Shown here piece by piece: positions 53,091 to 62,122 of a stretch of 64,000 nucleotides of DNA (position 1 is its first letter; every line of letters starts with the position of its first letter). Under the pieces are notes generated by a model. It did not search any database. It saw nothing but the letters and a program-made list of their open reading frames with translations, and was not told the DNA's origin. The DNA lies in assembly GCA_011525685.1 (NCBI GenBank), contig WYBW01000020.1:91411-155410 (forward strand), written 5' to 3'. The translations under genes were made by a program, and so were the position numbers. The DNA comes from Verrucomicrobiia bacterium (GTDB lineage Bacteria > Verrucomicrobiota > Verrucomicrobiia > Limisphaerales > JADLHS01).

Positions 53091-53468
53091 AAGGCACCAC
53101 ATCGTTACGGCTGAGAATCCCGGTGCTGCACAAACCTCCCGGCCGAGCTTTGCCCGACTGCGAGAGCGGTGGCGGCGCTTTTGGTGCATGGACGCGCAAG
53201 CCGCCCCGCCCGGCCGCATCCACTTCCGCAAATACCGCGTCGCGCCGCGGCTCGGGACGAACGCCGTGCGCCAACGGCTCTTGCGTGATATTCATGCTCA
53301 CGCAGGATTGACAATGACGGAAACCGGAATGGCATGAAACGATTCCCAAACCGTGGAGCAGTCGAAGCGAAGCTCTTGGACTGCGGTGGCAAGCGAAGCG
53401 CGGCACCGCTTTGGCTTGCTGAACGTCCGGCCGATGTAAGCTCCAAACCGGAACGATGCGATCGGAAT

Positions 53469-53625
53469 TTAACGCAAAGGCGCAAAGAGGCAAAGGCGCA
53501 AAGCTGGGGCCGCGAAACTTGCGGGATAACAGAAGCAACGCGCCGAGATCAAACAGTGACGCCCTGTTTGCCGGCCGCCCGGTTCGTTTTCCTTGCGTCT
53601 TTGCACCTTTGCGCCTTTGCGCTAA
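53469..53625. repeat. Palindromic repeat, family E, copy 2
   Basis: Left arm 53469-53503 (TTAACGCAAAGGCGCAAAGA and onward), right arm 53591-53625 (CCTTGCGTCTTTGCACCTTT and onward). Same length and layout as copy 1, 538 bases downstream. Confidence 0.85.
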
Positions 53626-53719
53626 GAATCTACTGCGTGCATTCGGCTAAAGCGCCGTCGCCGCTGCGCTCTGCCGGCGCACTCCAAATGGCGCCGGCCA
53701 GAATCTCGGCGTTGCAACC

Positions 53720-56700
53720 ATGAGCACGCCGCGCGACAACATTGAAGCCAAACTCGGCCTGTCCAGCCCACCGCTGCAAACGGTGCGTGCTGCGCCGCCG
53801 GCAATTCCCGATCACGAACTCATCCGCCGCATCGGCCAGGGCGCGTATGGCGAAGTCTGGCTCGGCCGCAACGCCCTCGGCACGTGGCGCGCCATCAAGA
53901 TCGTCTATCGCGACAACTTCAAAGACGCACGCCCCTACGAACGCGAGTTCGCCGGCATCCGCCGCTTCGAACCGCTCTCTCGCAGCAACGAAGGCTTCGT
54001 GGACATCCTGCAAGTCGGCCGCGACGACGCCGGCGGCTGGTTTTATTACGTGATGGAGCTGGCGGATGCGGCGGAGCCGCATCTCAATGGCGAAGATGGA
54101 GGGTCGAAGATGGAAGATGGCATCAGCGCGAGCGAGGTTCAGCGCCATTCTCCATCCTCCATCCACAATCCTCACGATTACCAGCCCCGCACCCTCGCCC
54201 GCGACCTGCACCACCGCAGCCGGCTGCCACTCGAAGACTGCCTCCAACTCGGCCTCAACCTGACGCTCGCCCTCGGTCATCTGCACCGGCACGGCCTCAT
54301 TCACCGCGACGTGAAGCCGTCGAATATCATTTACGTTGGCGGCGTGCCCAAGCTCGCCGACATCGGTCTGGTCACCGAAGCGGCGGGCGCGAACACTTTC
54401 GTAGGCACGGAAGGCTTCGTCCCGCCCGAAGGCCCAACCTCGCCCCAAGCCGACCTCTACGCGCTGGGCAAGGTCCTCTACGAAGCCGCGATGGGGAAGG
54501 ACCGCCACGAATTCCCCGAACCGTTCACGCAGATCAGCACCGACCGCGAGTCCTTCGCCCTGATGGAACTCAACGCCGTGCTGCTCCGCGCCTGTGCGCC
54601 CGATTCCAGGAAGCGCTATGCCTCCGCCGAGGAAATGCACGCCGACCTCGCGTTGCTGCACAGCGGCGGCTCGGTGCGCCGCCAGCGCAAGCTCGCTGGG
54701 CAACTGCGCTTCGTCCAACGTGCCGGGGCACTTGTCACCGCACTTGCGGCGGTTATCGCTCTCGGCTGGTGGTGGCAGGTGAAGCAAACGCGGGCCGTGC
54801 GCGAACTGGCCGCCGAGAAGTCACGACTTACGGAAGAGAAAAGCAGCTTGGCGGAGGAACAACGTGAACAACTTGTGCGCCTGCGGGTTGCCAACGGCGT
54901 GCGGCTGCTGGATCAGGACGATCATTCGGGGGCGCTACTCTGGTTTGCGAGCGCCCTGTCACTGGTGACGAATCGCACTGCGGAAGAAGTAATTCACCGC
55001 ATCCGCATTCAGCAAGTGCTGGAACAGATGCCACGTCAGTTGATGGTGATGGCCCATGAGGGTGCGGTGTTTTCCGGCGCTATGAGTCCTGATGGAGCCC
55101 TCGTGGCAACGGCCAGCCGACGACCGACCGAGTTGGGAGGTGAATGGGAGGTCCGCCTCTGGAACACCCATGACGGATCCGCGCGTGGCGAAGCCATGAA
55201 GCTGGCTATTGGCGCACGGCGCCTTCGATTCTCCCGTGACAGGCTGCGACTGCTGGTACGGTCATTCTCCGATGAGGCCTACCCAGCGCCAAGCGCACAG
55301 GGCCGAGGCGGTGCGGTGGTTTTGGATGTAGCAACTGGGCAGCCTGCCTATCCCGCCATCACCAATGCGGTCACCGCCGTCTTCAGCCCCGATGACCAAT
55401 GGCTGGCCGTCGCGCGAACGAATCATGTGGTCGAAGTTTATGAGGCGGGCACCGGGCGGCGTGCCGCGACTTTGAAGGGGCATTCCAGCCAGATCACCAT
55501 GCTGGCGTTTAGCAGCGATGGCAGCCTGCTCGGCTCGGCGAGTCTTGACCGGACAGTCCGGACGTGGCGAATGCCCTCGGGTGAGTCCGCAGGTCCGCCG
55601 CTTCATCACAACCGGGGCGTAGAGCGGCTCGTTCTCAGCCCGGATGGCTTGCGCGTCGCTACGTCGGAAGAGCCCCTGGCAGATTCCGATGTGAGCGCGA
55701 TTCGCACGTGGAGCGTGCATGAAGGGCACGAGATCGGCCCGACGGTTGTCGTTTCGAATGCGCTTTGGACGCTGGCCCTCGGTCCTCAAAGAAGGGAGCG
55801 ACTAGTTGTAGGCGATCTCCTGAAATGTCTCTTCTTGGATCCCGAAACCCACGCGCAGGCCGTGTCCATTAAACGCCCGGCAGGAAGCCCGCGTAGCTGG
55901 GCTTTTAGCCCAGACGGGTTCAGCTTCGCCGGCGGCGATGATAGCGGCCGCGCGTTCATCTGGAGTTTGGAGACTGGTGAGCCCCAAACGCCGTCGCTCC
56001 CGAACAGCGGTTATGTGGAGTCGGTGAGTTATGATCGCGACGGAACCCGGCTGCTGACGACCAGCGAGGACGGCACCGCAAAACTTTGGTCACTCGCTTG
56101 CCGGACAGAGTCGGCGCGCCTGGCGCTCGCCACCAACTTCGTCACCAACCGCATCGACTTTTGGGATCGGATCGCCTACGGCCGCGCTACGGGCGCCATT
56201 TCAATTCCGCTTGCAGACCGGCGATTGCACTTGGTGAATCCGGCCAGCTTGCGCGAAGAAGGGGTCTTGGGACCAGACAGTCCGGGGCACAAGCTTTTCG
56301 GATGGACCGCCAATCACAATCGCCAGATCTGGGCGATCGTTGAGGGGACCGGCCAACCCGAGGATCCATGTACGGTCGTTCTCTGGAACAAATCCGCTGG
56401 GGGATATAAACAGCTTTCACTGGCCCATCCCGGCCACGTTTCAGCGCTCGCCTTTGTCGGCGAGGGATCCCGGCTCCTGACATTCTCTCAAGACCAAAAC
56501 ATCCGCGTCTGGAAAACCAGTGATGGCTCATTAGAACAAACACTTGCCATCCCCGCGAATTACGCTCCGTGGGATCCTCTCGCAACTCAGGGCGATAGCT
56601 CGATCTTCCACCCCCGCTCCGGTTCAATCCTGCTCATGGCAAAGGATCAAGGGTCGATTGGAGAAGTCGGCCCACCGCGTTCTCACCTCCAGCTTTTCGA

Positions 56701-57373
56701 CCCGTTCAAAGGTGCATGGATAGGTCGCCCCTTTAACCCATTTCAGTGGGGAGCAGTGAACAAGATTGGCTTCTCGCCGGATGGAAGCCGGCTCGCCTTT
56801 GTCACACAGGGACAGATCGGACGCGTCGTGGATTGGGAAACGAAAGGCGCACCGGACCTCCAATTCAAGCATGGGGCCGCATTGCTTGATCTCGATTGGA
56901 GCCCCGACGGGAAAAGGCTTCTCACAGCCGGGCTCTCTTTCGACGTCAAGCTCTGGGATGCCGTCAGCGGCAGGATGCAGCTCGCCCCAATGCGAACCAG
57001 CGAGCGTTCGGCGCGCCTGGCACGCTGGAGCGCTGACGGCCGTTTCGTTGTCACCCGCAGCGATGACGGAATCGCCCGCGTCTGGGATGCGGCCACCTCG
57101 GAGCCTGTTACGCCTTTGCTGCGGCACACCGGCGATGTCCGCTGGGTGTGCATTACCGCGGAAAGCCGACTCATCACCGCGAGTGATCCGAACCTGCTGC
57201 GCGCTTGGGACTTGAAGCCGACGACACTTCCGGTGGATGTGATCGCGGACTACGCCAGGCTTCTCTCGGGACGGCGGTTGAGTCCGAGCGGTGCGCATCT
57301 GCCTCTCCCGGCACAGGAACTTGCTGACCTTGCGCGTTCGTTGCGCACGAAGTCACCGGAATTGTTCAAGTAA
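53720..57373 (+). CDS. Transmembrane Ser/Thr protein kinase with WD40 propeller and repeat insert in the kinase domain
   Basis: 1,217 residues. Kinase domain at about 32-310: IGQGAYGEVWLGR glycine loop, WRAIKIVYRD lysine, IHRDVKPSNI catalytic loop near 195, and LADIGLV where DFG is replaced by DIG. One membrane helix lies near 335-353 (AGALVTALAAVIALGWWWQV), then a coiled coil (LAAEKSRLTEEKSSLAEEQR), then WD40-like repeats to about 1,165 (AFSSDGSLLGSASLDRTVRT). Residues about 125-151 (GEDGGSKMEDGISASEV and onward) are encoded by a GATGG/CCATC palindromic repeat, in a loop between two kinase strands. The reading frame stays open across it. Probable sensor working with the sigma factor encoded upstream. 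Confidence 0.93.
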   Translation: MSTPRDNIEAKLGLSSPPLQTVRAAPPAIPDHELIRRIGQGAYGEVWLGRNALGTWRAIKIVYRDNFKDARPYEREFAGIRRFEPLSRSNEGFVDILQVGRDDAGGWFYYVMELADAAEPHLNGEDGGSKMEDGISASEVQRHSPSSIHNPHDYQPRTLARDLHHRSRLPLEDCLQLGLNLTLALGHLHRHGLIHRDVKPSNIIYVGGVPKLADIGLVTEAAGANTFVGTEGFVPPEGPTSPQADLYALGKVLYEAAMGKDRHEFPEPFTQISTDRESFALMELNAVLLRACAPDSRKRYASAEEMHADLALLHSGGSVRRQRKLAGQLRFVQRAGALVTALAAVIALGWWWQVKQTRAVRELAAEKSRLTEEKSSLAEEQREQLVRLRVANGVRLLDQDDHSGALLWFASALSLVTNRTAEEVIHRIRIQQVLEQMPRQLMVMAHEGAVFSGAMSPDGALVATASRRPTELGGEWEVRLWNTHDGSARGEAMKLAIGARRLRFSRDRLRLLVRSFSDEAYPAPSAQGRGGAVVLDVATGQPAYPAITNAVTAVFSPDDQWLAVARTNHVVEVYEAGTGRRAATLKGHSSQITMLAFSSDGSLLGSASLDRTVRTWRMPSGESAGPPLHHNRGVERLVLSPDGLRVATSEEPLADSDVSAIRTWSVHEGHEIGPTVVVSNALWTLALGPQRRERLVVGDLLKCLFLDPETHAQAVSIKRPAGSPRSWAFSPDGFSFAGGDDSGRAFIWSLETGEPQTPSLPNSGYVESVSYDRDGTRLLTTSEDGTAKLWSLACRTESARLALATNFVTNRIDFWDRIAYGRATGAISIPLADRRLHLVNPASLREEGVLGPDSPGHKLFGWTANHNRQIWAIVEGTGQPEDPCTVVLWNKSAGGYKQLSLAHPGHVSALAFVGEGSRLLTFSQDQNIRVWKTSDGSLEQTLAIPANYAPWDPLATQGDSSIFHPRSGSILLMAKDQGSIGEVGPPRSHLQLFDPFKGAWIGRPFNPFQWGAVNKIGFSPDGSRLAFVTQGQIGRVVDWETKGAPDLQFKHGAALLDLDWSPDGKRLLTAGLSFDVKLWDAVSGRMQLAPMRTSERSARLARWSADGRFVVTRSDDGIARVWDAATSEPVTPLLRHTGDVRWVCITAESRLITASDPNLLRAWDLKPTTLPVDVIADYARLLSGRRLSPSGAHLPLPAQELADLARSLRTKSPELFK
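54092..54173. repeat. Palindromic repeat, family F, inserted in frame in a kinase gene
   Basis: Left arm 54092-54120 (GAAGATGGAGGGTCGAAGAT and onward) and right arm 54145-54173 (CCATTCTCCATCCTCCATCC and onward) are imperfect inverted copies. The element codes for SKMEDG on entry and SPSSIHNPH on exit, peptides unlike kinase sequence. Confidence 0.8.
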
Positions 57374-57531
57374 CGCGGCTTTTTCGACCATCCCCGTCTG
57401 CTCCCGCGGCAATTCCTCCACAAATTCTTGTGTTGGATTTTTGTAAAAACCCTCCGTTCCTCCGCGATGAATTGCTCGTGACCTTTGCTGACGAAAAACA
57501 CGAACAACGAACAACCGAACCCACCAGTGCA

Positions 57532-58689
57532 ATGATAGTCAATACTCCGCACCTCCTCTCCTTCGGCGCAGCCCTGCTGCTCGCACCACTCACCTCCGCC
57601 TTTGCCCAGTCCGCTTGGAACTGGGTGGACGACTACCAACTCGCTCCCGGCAAGGTCGCCGGTGTCAGCGGCATGGCCGCCGTGGACCACGGCGCCGTCT
57701 TCTCCTCCGGCGGGGCCGACGATGCTTCGAGGGTTCGCCACGGATTCGTCCGCCGAAGTCTGGATGCCGGGCAGAGCTGGGTTACTGTCCTGGACGTATC
57801 GGGCATCGCGCAGTTCGCGGCCGTAACCATTGGTCCGTCAGGCCGCGTCCATGCCGCGGGCCCAGGTCTCGTCAGCAGTTGGGTCACCGCAGTTTCCGAA
57901 GATGGCGGAACCTCCTGGACGGTTGGGAACGCCTGGGCGGGAGGGGGAAGCCCACTCGCCGTTGTCGAGGACGTCGCGGGCCGGGTTTTCGTGGGTGGAT
58001 ACATCATTGATACTAACAAGCGGTGGCACTTCTCCATCCGGCGGAGTCTCGATGGCGGCGCTACTTGGGCCACAGTGCAGGATTTGGTGTCTCCATCTGG
58101 AGCCTCCAGTGTCTGGGCCCTGGCCGCCACGCCCGCCGGGGTCTTCGCGGCGGGGCGTTACGGCACCACCTCTTGGATCGTGCGGCGCAGCACTGACGGC
58201 GGACAGACCTGGAACACGGTGGACACCTATTACTCCGGCAGCGCCGGGAACTTTCCCTACGGCATGACTGCCGACGCCAACGGCAACCTCTTCGTGACCG
58301 GTGTCGCCTTCATCTCGCCCGGCAAGAACAAGCCGTCGGTGGCACACTGGATCACGCGACGGAGCGTCAATGGCGGCCAGACCTGGACCGTGGTGGATGA
58401 TTTCGCGGCCGGCAGTTCCAGCACGGGGCGAGCCGTCACCGTGGATGCCTACGGACGGGTTTTCGCCACTGGCTATGTCTCCGTGAACGGAGTCTCACGT
58501 TGGACCACCCGCGTCAGTCTCGATGGCGGCACAACTTGGGTGACAACCGACGACGTGCCTCTCCTGTCCAGCGCCGGCACTCCCCGCGCCGCGACGGCTG
58601 ACGCGATGGGTAACGTCCTCGTCGGCGGCCAAGCGCCGGGCACGGACGGCGTGAACCACGGCGTGGTGCGCGTCCTGCCTGCACCTTGA
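57532..58689 (+). CDS. Secreted BNR/sialidase-like beta-propeller protein
   Basis: 385 residues from the ATG at 57532. Signal peptide LSFGAALLLAPLTSAFAQ. Six to seven repeats with Asp-box-like S-x-D-G-G-x-T-W motifs: RSLDAGQSWVTV, SEDGGTSWTVG, RSLDGGATWATV, RSTDGGQTWNTV, RSVNGGQTWTVV and VSLDGGTTWVTT. This is a beta-propeller of the BNR/exo-sialidase superfamily, but catalytic residues of true sialidases are not evident, so binding is as likely as hydrolysis. It follows the kinase gene and may be under the same control. Confidence 0.88.
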   Translation: MIVNTPHLLSFGAALLLAPLTSAFAQSAWNWVDDYQLAPGKVAGVSGMAAVDHGAVFSSGGADDASRVRHGFVRRSLDAGQSWVTVLDVSGIAQFAAVTIGPSGRVHAAGPGLVSSWVTAVSEDGGTSWTVGNAWAGGGSPLAVVEDVAGRVFVGGYIIDTNKRWHFSIRRSLDGGATWATVQDLVSPSGASSVWALAATPAGVFAAGRYGTTSWIVRRSTDGGQTWNTVDTYYSGSAGNFPYGMTADANGNLFVTGVAFISPGKNKPSVAHWITRRSVNGGQTWTVVDDFAAGSSSTGRAVTVDAYGRVFATGYVSVNGVSRWTTRVSLDGGTTWVTTDDVPLLSSAGTPRAATADAMGNVLVGGQAPGTDGVNHGVVRVLPAP

Positions 58690-58734
58690 TCAAAGTCGCC
58701 TTTCATTCCAACCCTCGGATTCCCCCGGTTACGC

Positions 58735-60366
58735 ATGAAGCCTTTCCTACTTGTTCCGCGTCGAATTGCGCCTTCAATGTTTGTGCTCGCGCTGACTTTG
58801 GCAACCCATAGCACCCAAGCCGCAGTGACGGAGGCGTGGGTGCAACATTGGACCACCGGCACGCCCTACGGAATTGAACAGCCCAAGATCGTGTGTGACG
58901 TGCTTGGCGACGTCATCCTGGCCACTTCGGCACGATACAGTGCGGCGGGCTGTGACATGCAGGTGGTAAAATACTCACGAACCAACGGCGCGGTGTTGTG
59001 GCAGCGCTACTACAACGGCCCGGGACCGGCCGGGAACAGTTGGGACGTTCCCGCAGGCCTGGCGGTGGATGCCAACGGCGATATCGTCGTGACGGGCAAG
59101 TCGTTTAACGCGATCTACAGTTACGATTATGACTTTTACACCGCCAAGTACTCCGGAACCAATGGCGCGATCCTCTGGGAGAGGCGGTTCAATGGCGGCA
59201 CGGTCGTGGGTGCATCGTCCGACACCCCTGTCGCGGTGGCCTTGGATGGCAGCGGCAATGTCATTGTGAGTGGAACCTCCGTTGGCGATTTCTACACGAC
59301 CAAATACGCCTCAACCACTGGTGAGCAGATTTGGGAACAGCGCTACAATAGTCCGGCAGGGTCGGGCTTGGATGGAGCGACTGCCTTGTGGTTGGATCCC
59401 TTCGGAAATGCGGTCGTCACTGGCCAATCCTTTACGCCGTCGTCGTGGCTTGACTACTACACCGCGAAATACTCTGGCACCGACGGCAGTGTTTTATGGG
59501 AGCAGAGCTACGATGGGCCATCCAGCAGAATTGATTATGCCAGCGCGGTGTCCGGAGACCGCTTCGGGAATGTTTTGGTGACCGGGTATTCCCACAACGG
59601 CACCAACTACGACTACTACACCGACAAGTATGCCTCAACGAATGGGGAGCTTCTGTGGGAACGCCGCTACGACGGCCAAATCAAAGGCACTGGGCCCAGG
59701 CGCGGCGAGGATCAGGCCATGGGTATCGGGGTGCATCACCAGGACAACATCGTGGTTGTCGGCGGGACGGATGACGGCAACCACAGGGACATGTACATCG
59801 TGAGCTACGCGGGCACGGACGGCAGTCCGATCTGGGAGCGGCGATACGATGGCCCGGGCAACAGCAATGATCGAGCGGATGTTGTCGCCATTGATGCTGA
59901 CGGCAACGTCGTGATTGCTGGTTTGTCTTCCAAGAGCGATGGAACTGCGGAGTGTTACACGGCCAAGTATGCGGCGGAGACTGGCGCGATCCTCTGGGAG
60001 AAGCGCTACGCTGGGGCGATGGAGGCGGGCGGGGCAACTTATCCTCCGCGTTCGGTCAGCCTTGCGCTGGGCGTGGACGGCCTGGTCGTGGTCGCCTTCC
60101 CGACTTCCGGCTCCCCGAATACCCGCGTCACCACGGTCGCATACCGTGAAATCCCGCCAGTCATTTCGGCAATTCAGACCGGTTCGGGATTGAGCCTCGT
60201 GTGGCCCACCAACGCCAACGCTTTCGTCCTCCAATCCGCCACCACGCTGGCCAACGACGGCGACTGGCAGGACGCCAACCTGACGCCCACGGAGATCAAC
60301 GGCCAGAACGTGATTACGGTGGACGCAACCAACGCCGCTGGTTTCTTCCGCCTCCGCCAGCCGTGA
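58735..60366 (+). CDS. Secreted SBBP-type beta-propeller protein ending in FFRLRQP
   Basis: 543 residues. Signal peptide PSMFVLALTLATHSTQA. About eight repeats of the pattern A-x-D-x-x-G-N-V-x-V-T-G-x-S with Y-T-x-K-Y-x-x-T-x-G (LAVDANGDIVVTGKSFNA, DYYTAKYSGTDGSVLWEQ) match seven-bladed (SBBP) propellers. The C-terminus has a lectin-like or sorting tail (FVLQSATTLANDGDWQDANL, then NAAGFFRLRQP) similar to that of the FG-GAP protein. The final 24 bases recur downstream at 61313-61336 and 62066-62089. Confidence 0.88.
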   Translation: MKPFLLVPRRIAPSMFVLALTLATHSTQAAVTEAWVQHWTTGTPYGIEQPKIVCDVLGDVILATSARYSAAGCDMQVVKYSRTNGAVLWQRYYNGPGPAGNSWDVPAGLAVDANGDIVVTGKSFNAIYSYDYDFYTAKYSGTNGAILWERRFNGGTVVGASSDTPVAVALDGSGNVIVSGTSVGDFYTTKYASTTGEQIWEQRYNSPAGSGLDGATALWLDPFGNAVVTGQSFTPSSWLDYYTAKYSGTDGSVLWEQSYDGPSSRIDYASAVSGDRFGNVLVTGYSHNGTNYDYYTDKYASTNGELLWERRYDGQIKGTGPRRGEDQAMGIGVHHQDNIVVVGGTDDGNHRDMYIVSYAGTDGSPIWERRYDGPGNSNDRADVVAIDADGNVVIAGLSSKSDGTAECYTAKYAAETGAILWEKRYAGAMEAGGATYPPRSVSLALGVDGLVVVAFPTSGSPNTRVTTVAYREIPPVISAIQTGSGLSLVWPTNANAFVLQSATTLANDGDWQDANLTPTEINGQNVITVDATNAAGFFRLRQP

Positions 60367-60616
60367 GACGTAACGCCGGTTTTCCAACCAGCCAGTCGGA
60401 AAGACGGATCAAGCCGACAGAAATGTCGGTGTTACGTAACTCCACAAAGCAGGCCTTCCTTCCCTTCGTCTTGGCGTCTTGGCGTTGCCTCGGTTCGGCG
60501 TCTCCACCTAGGTCCTCGTGTCACTGCGCTGGCGCTTGTTCGTTTTCCGGCAACCTCCGCCCACGTCGAAAGGGCTTGTGCAACGGCCTGGTCAACACGA
60601 CTGTAACGGCGATTTT

Positions 60617-61156
60617 ATGAGCATCTTCAAGCCTCGCCGCCTGCAGAACCCGCTGCGTGCTGTTCTGACTTCCATCTGCCTGTTCGGGCTCGTGAGTGGC
60701 AGTCCGGGGGCAGCCGTAATCACAAATGACGTAAACGCCGCAGCCATTCTCCAGGCCCAAGATCTTCAGCGTTACGATGGGCTGCAAGCCGCCACGCTGC
60801 TGGCGTTCGTTTCACGCGAGGATGACCGGCCGTGGTATGTGGATGATGCCCTGCTGGTTTTGCAGCTTCGCAAGGGGCGCTGGGTGCTGGTCCATGCCGT
60901 CCGGAATCCGAAATATCCGCCGGGACACAAGGGCGGCTCCAAGGAGTGGGTACTCTACGATGTAATGGATGCGCCGCATGTGGGAGATCGTTACTTCGAC
61001 CATCGCCCCACGCGCCAGCAAGTGGACCAGTTTCTGAAAGACAACCAGTGGCCGTTCACCAGCGATCAAGCTTGGCGCATCGTAAGGCGCATGGTGGATG
61101 CGGATGCTTGGCAGAGGGTGCTGGGATACAGGCTGGCGTGGACGGGTTCGTCGTGA
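60617..61156 (+). CDS. Exported protein of unknown function
   Basis: 179 residues from the ATG at 60617, with a signal peptide (VLTSICLFGLVSGSPGAAVI). The mature part is small and soluble: LLAFVSREDDRPWYVDDALL, LQLRKGRWVLVHAVRNPKYP, and DQFLKDNQWPFTSDQAWRIV. No family is recognised. It lies between two FFRLRQP tails, so it may belong to the same accessory block. Confidence 0.7.
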   Translation: MSIFKPRRLQNPLRAVLTSICLFGLVSGSPGAAVITNDVNAAAILQAQDLQRYDGLQAATLLAFVSREDDRPWYVDDALLVLQLRKGRWVLVHAVRNPKYPPGHKGGSKEWVLYDVMDAPHVGDRYFDHRPTRQQVDQFLKDNQWPFTSDQAWRIVRRMVDADAWQRVLGYRLAWTGSS

Positions 61157-61261
61157 GAGGCTGGCGGGATTGACCCCGGGGGAAACGATTTCACGGATTC
61201 GCCACCAAATTACTCGGGGCTTGTCCACTTCGAGGGCGCAGTTTGTTTCCCCACAATGCAG

Positions 61262-61336
61262 AACGAGACTCCAACAGCATCCGAGGGATATGCTCCAAAC
61301 GAGCGACGCACATTCTTCCGCCTCCGCCAGCCGTGA
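61262..61336 (+). pseudogene. 3' remnant of a secreted-protein gene (FFRLRQP tail), upstream of hicBA
   Basis: Frame reads NETPTASEGYAPNERR, then TFFRLRQP and TGA. The last 24 bases (61313-61336) are identical to the end of the propeller gene (60343-60366); upstream similarity is lost. No start codon or body of a gene is attached. Confidence 0.65.
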
Positions 61337-61453
61337 GTTGGAACCCCAACTTTTCATGCCCCACAATCCTTCTGCCTCCCAAACTCCAAGGACCCGAAAT
61401 CGGACTGGATTGGGCGGGGAATCTGTTCTACTCTGATCGCAGTTTGAGACCTT

Positions 61454-61720
61454 ATGCTCACGGACTACATTGAGGCAGCCTTGCGCCAGGCCAAGTATGA
61501 ATTGATGGAGAATGGAAAGTTCTTCGCGTCCATCCCTTCTTGTCGGGGAGTATGGGCCGAGGGGGACACCTTGGAGGAGTGCCGGGAGGAACTGCAAAGC
61601 ACGTTGGAGGACTGGCTGCTGCTGGGTCTGCAACTGGGGCACAAACTGCCGGTGGTTAACGGAATCAATCTCAATCGGAAGGCTTCGACCCGAGAGCCGG
61701 CGTATGCCAAAGCCCATTAA
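61454..61720 (+). CDS. hicB: HicB family antitoxin
   Basis: 88 residues. YELMENGKFFASIPSCRGVW, then AEGDTLEECREELQSTLEDW, is the HicB partial RNase-H-like fold. There is no long DNA-binding extension. Here the antitoxin gene precedes the toxin gene, and the two overlap by 17 bases. Both neighbours are gene remnants. Confidence 0.92.
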   Translation: MLTDYIEAALRQAKYELMENGKFFASIPSCRGVWAEGDTLEECREELQSTLEDWLLLGLQLGHKLPVVNGINLNRKASTREPAYAKAH

Positions 61721-61916
61721 GCGCAGCGAGCTGGTCCGGCGGCTGCGTCGCTTTGGGTGGGAAGGGCCGTTTCAAAAAGGGAAGCATCCTTTCATGGTGC
61801 AGGCCGGCGTACGCTTGACCCTGCCCAACCCGCATCGCGGAGATATTGATTGGTCGCTGACCAAGCGCATTCTCGAAGAGGCAGGCATTTCGCCGGAGGA
61901 TTGGGAACGGCATTGA
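61704..61916 (+). CDS. hicA: HicA family mRNA interferase toxin
   Basis: 70 residues. KRSELVRRLRRFGWEGPFQK, then GKHPFMVQAGVRLTLPNPHR, holds the HicA dsRBD-like fold, with the catalytic histidine in KGKHPFMV. It ends ILEEAGISPEDWERH. It cleaves mRNA when released from HicB. It appears complete. The region downstream to 62122 holds another gene tail and no intact gene. Confidence 0.93.
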   Translation: MPKPIKRSELVRRLRRFGWEGPFQKGKHPFMVQAGVRLTLPNPHRGDIDWSLTKRILEEAGISPEDWERH

Positions 61917-62011
61917 CCTCCTTGGCTGTCGCGGTCAGCGGCCGGACTGCAATCTCCGTGAATACCAGGCGCAATCGTCGTTTCGAAGGCTGGGATCACC
62001 AACACCCCCCC

Positions 62012-62089
62012 ACCGTCACCACGACGAACCGCAGCCTGCAATTGCCAATCACCGGCAACGCCAGATTCTTCCGCCTGCGCCAGCCGTGA
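62012..62089 (+). pseudogene. 3' remnant of a secreted-protein gene (FFRLRQP tail), downstream of hicBA
   Basis: Reads TVTTTNRSLQLPITGNARFF, then RLRQP and TGA. The last 24 bases (62066-62089) differ from the tail at 60343-60366 by one base. The offset from the tail before hicBA is 753 bp. The peptide upstream of FFRLRQP differs from both other copies, so it derives from a different family member or is diverged. Confidence 0.7.
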
Positions 62090-62122
62090 GCCGGGGTTGG
62101 AAACGCAAAGACACCGTGCGAC

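Larger units (their letters stand above)
52908..53719. other. Repeat-filled gap between the sigma and kinase genes
   Basis: 812 bases with no credible gene. It contains two related inverted-repeat elements (52931-53090 and 53469-53625) separated by unremarkable sequence. The promoter of the kinase must lie near its end; the GGTTAGGTTT motif is absent. Confidence 0.6.
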
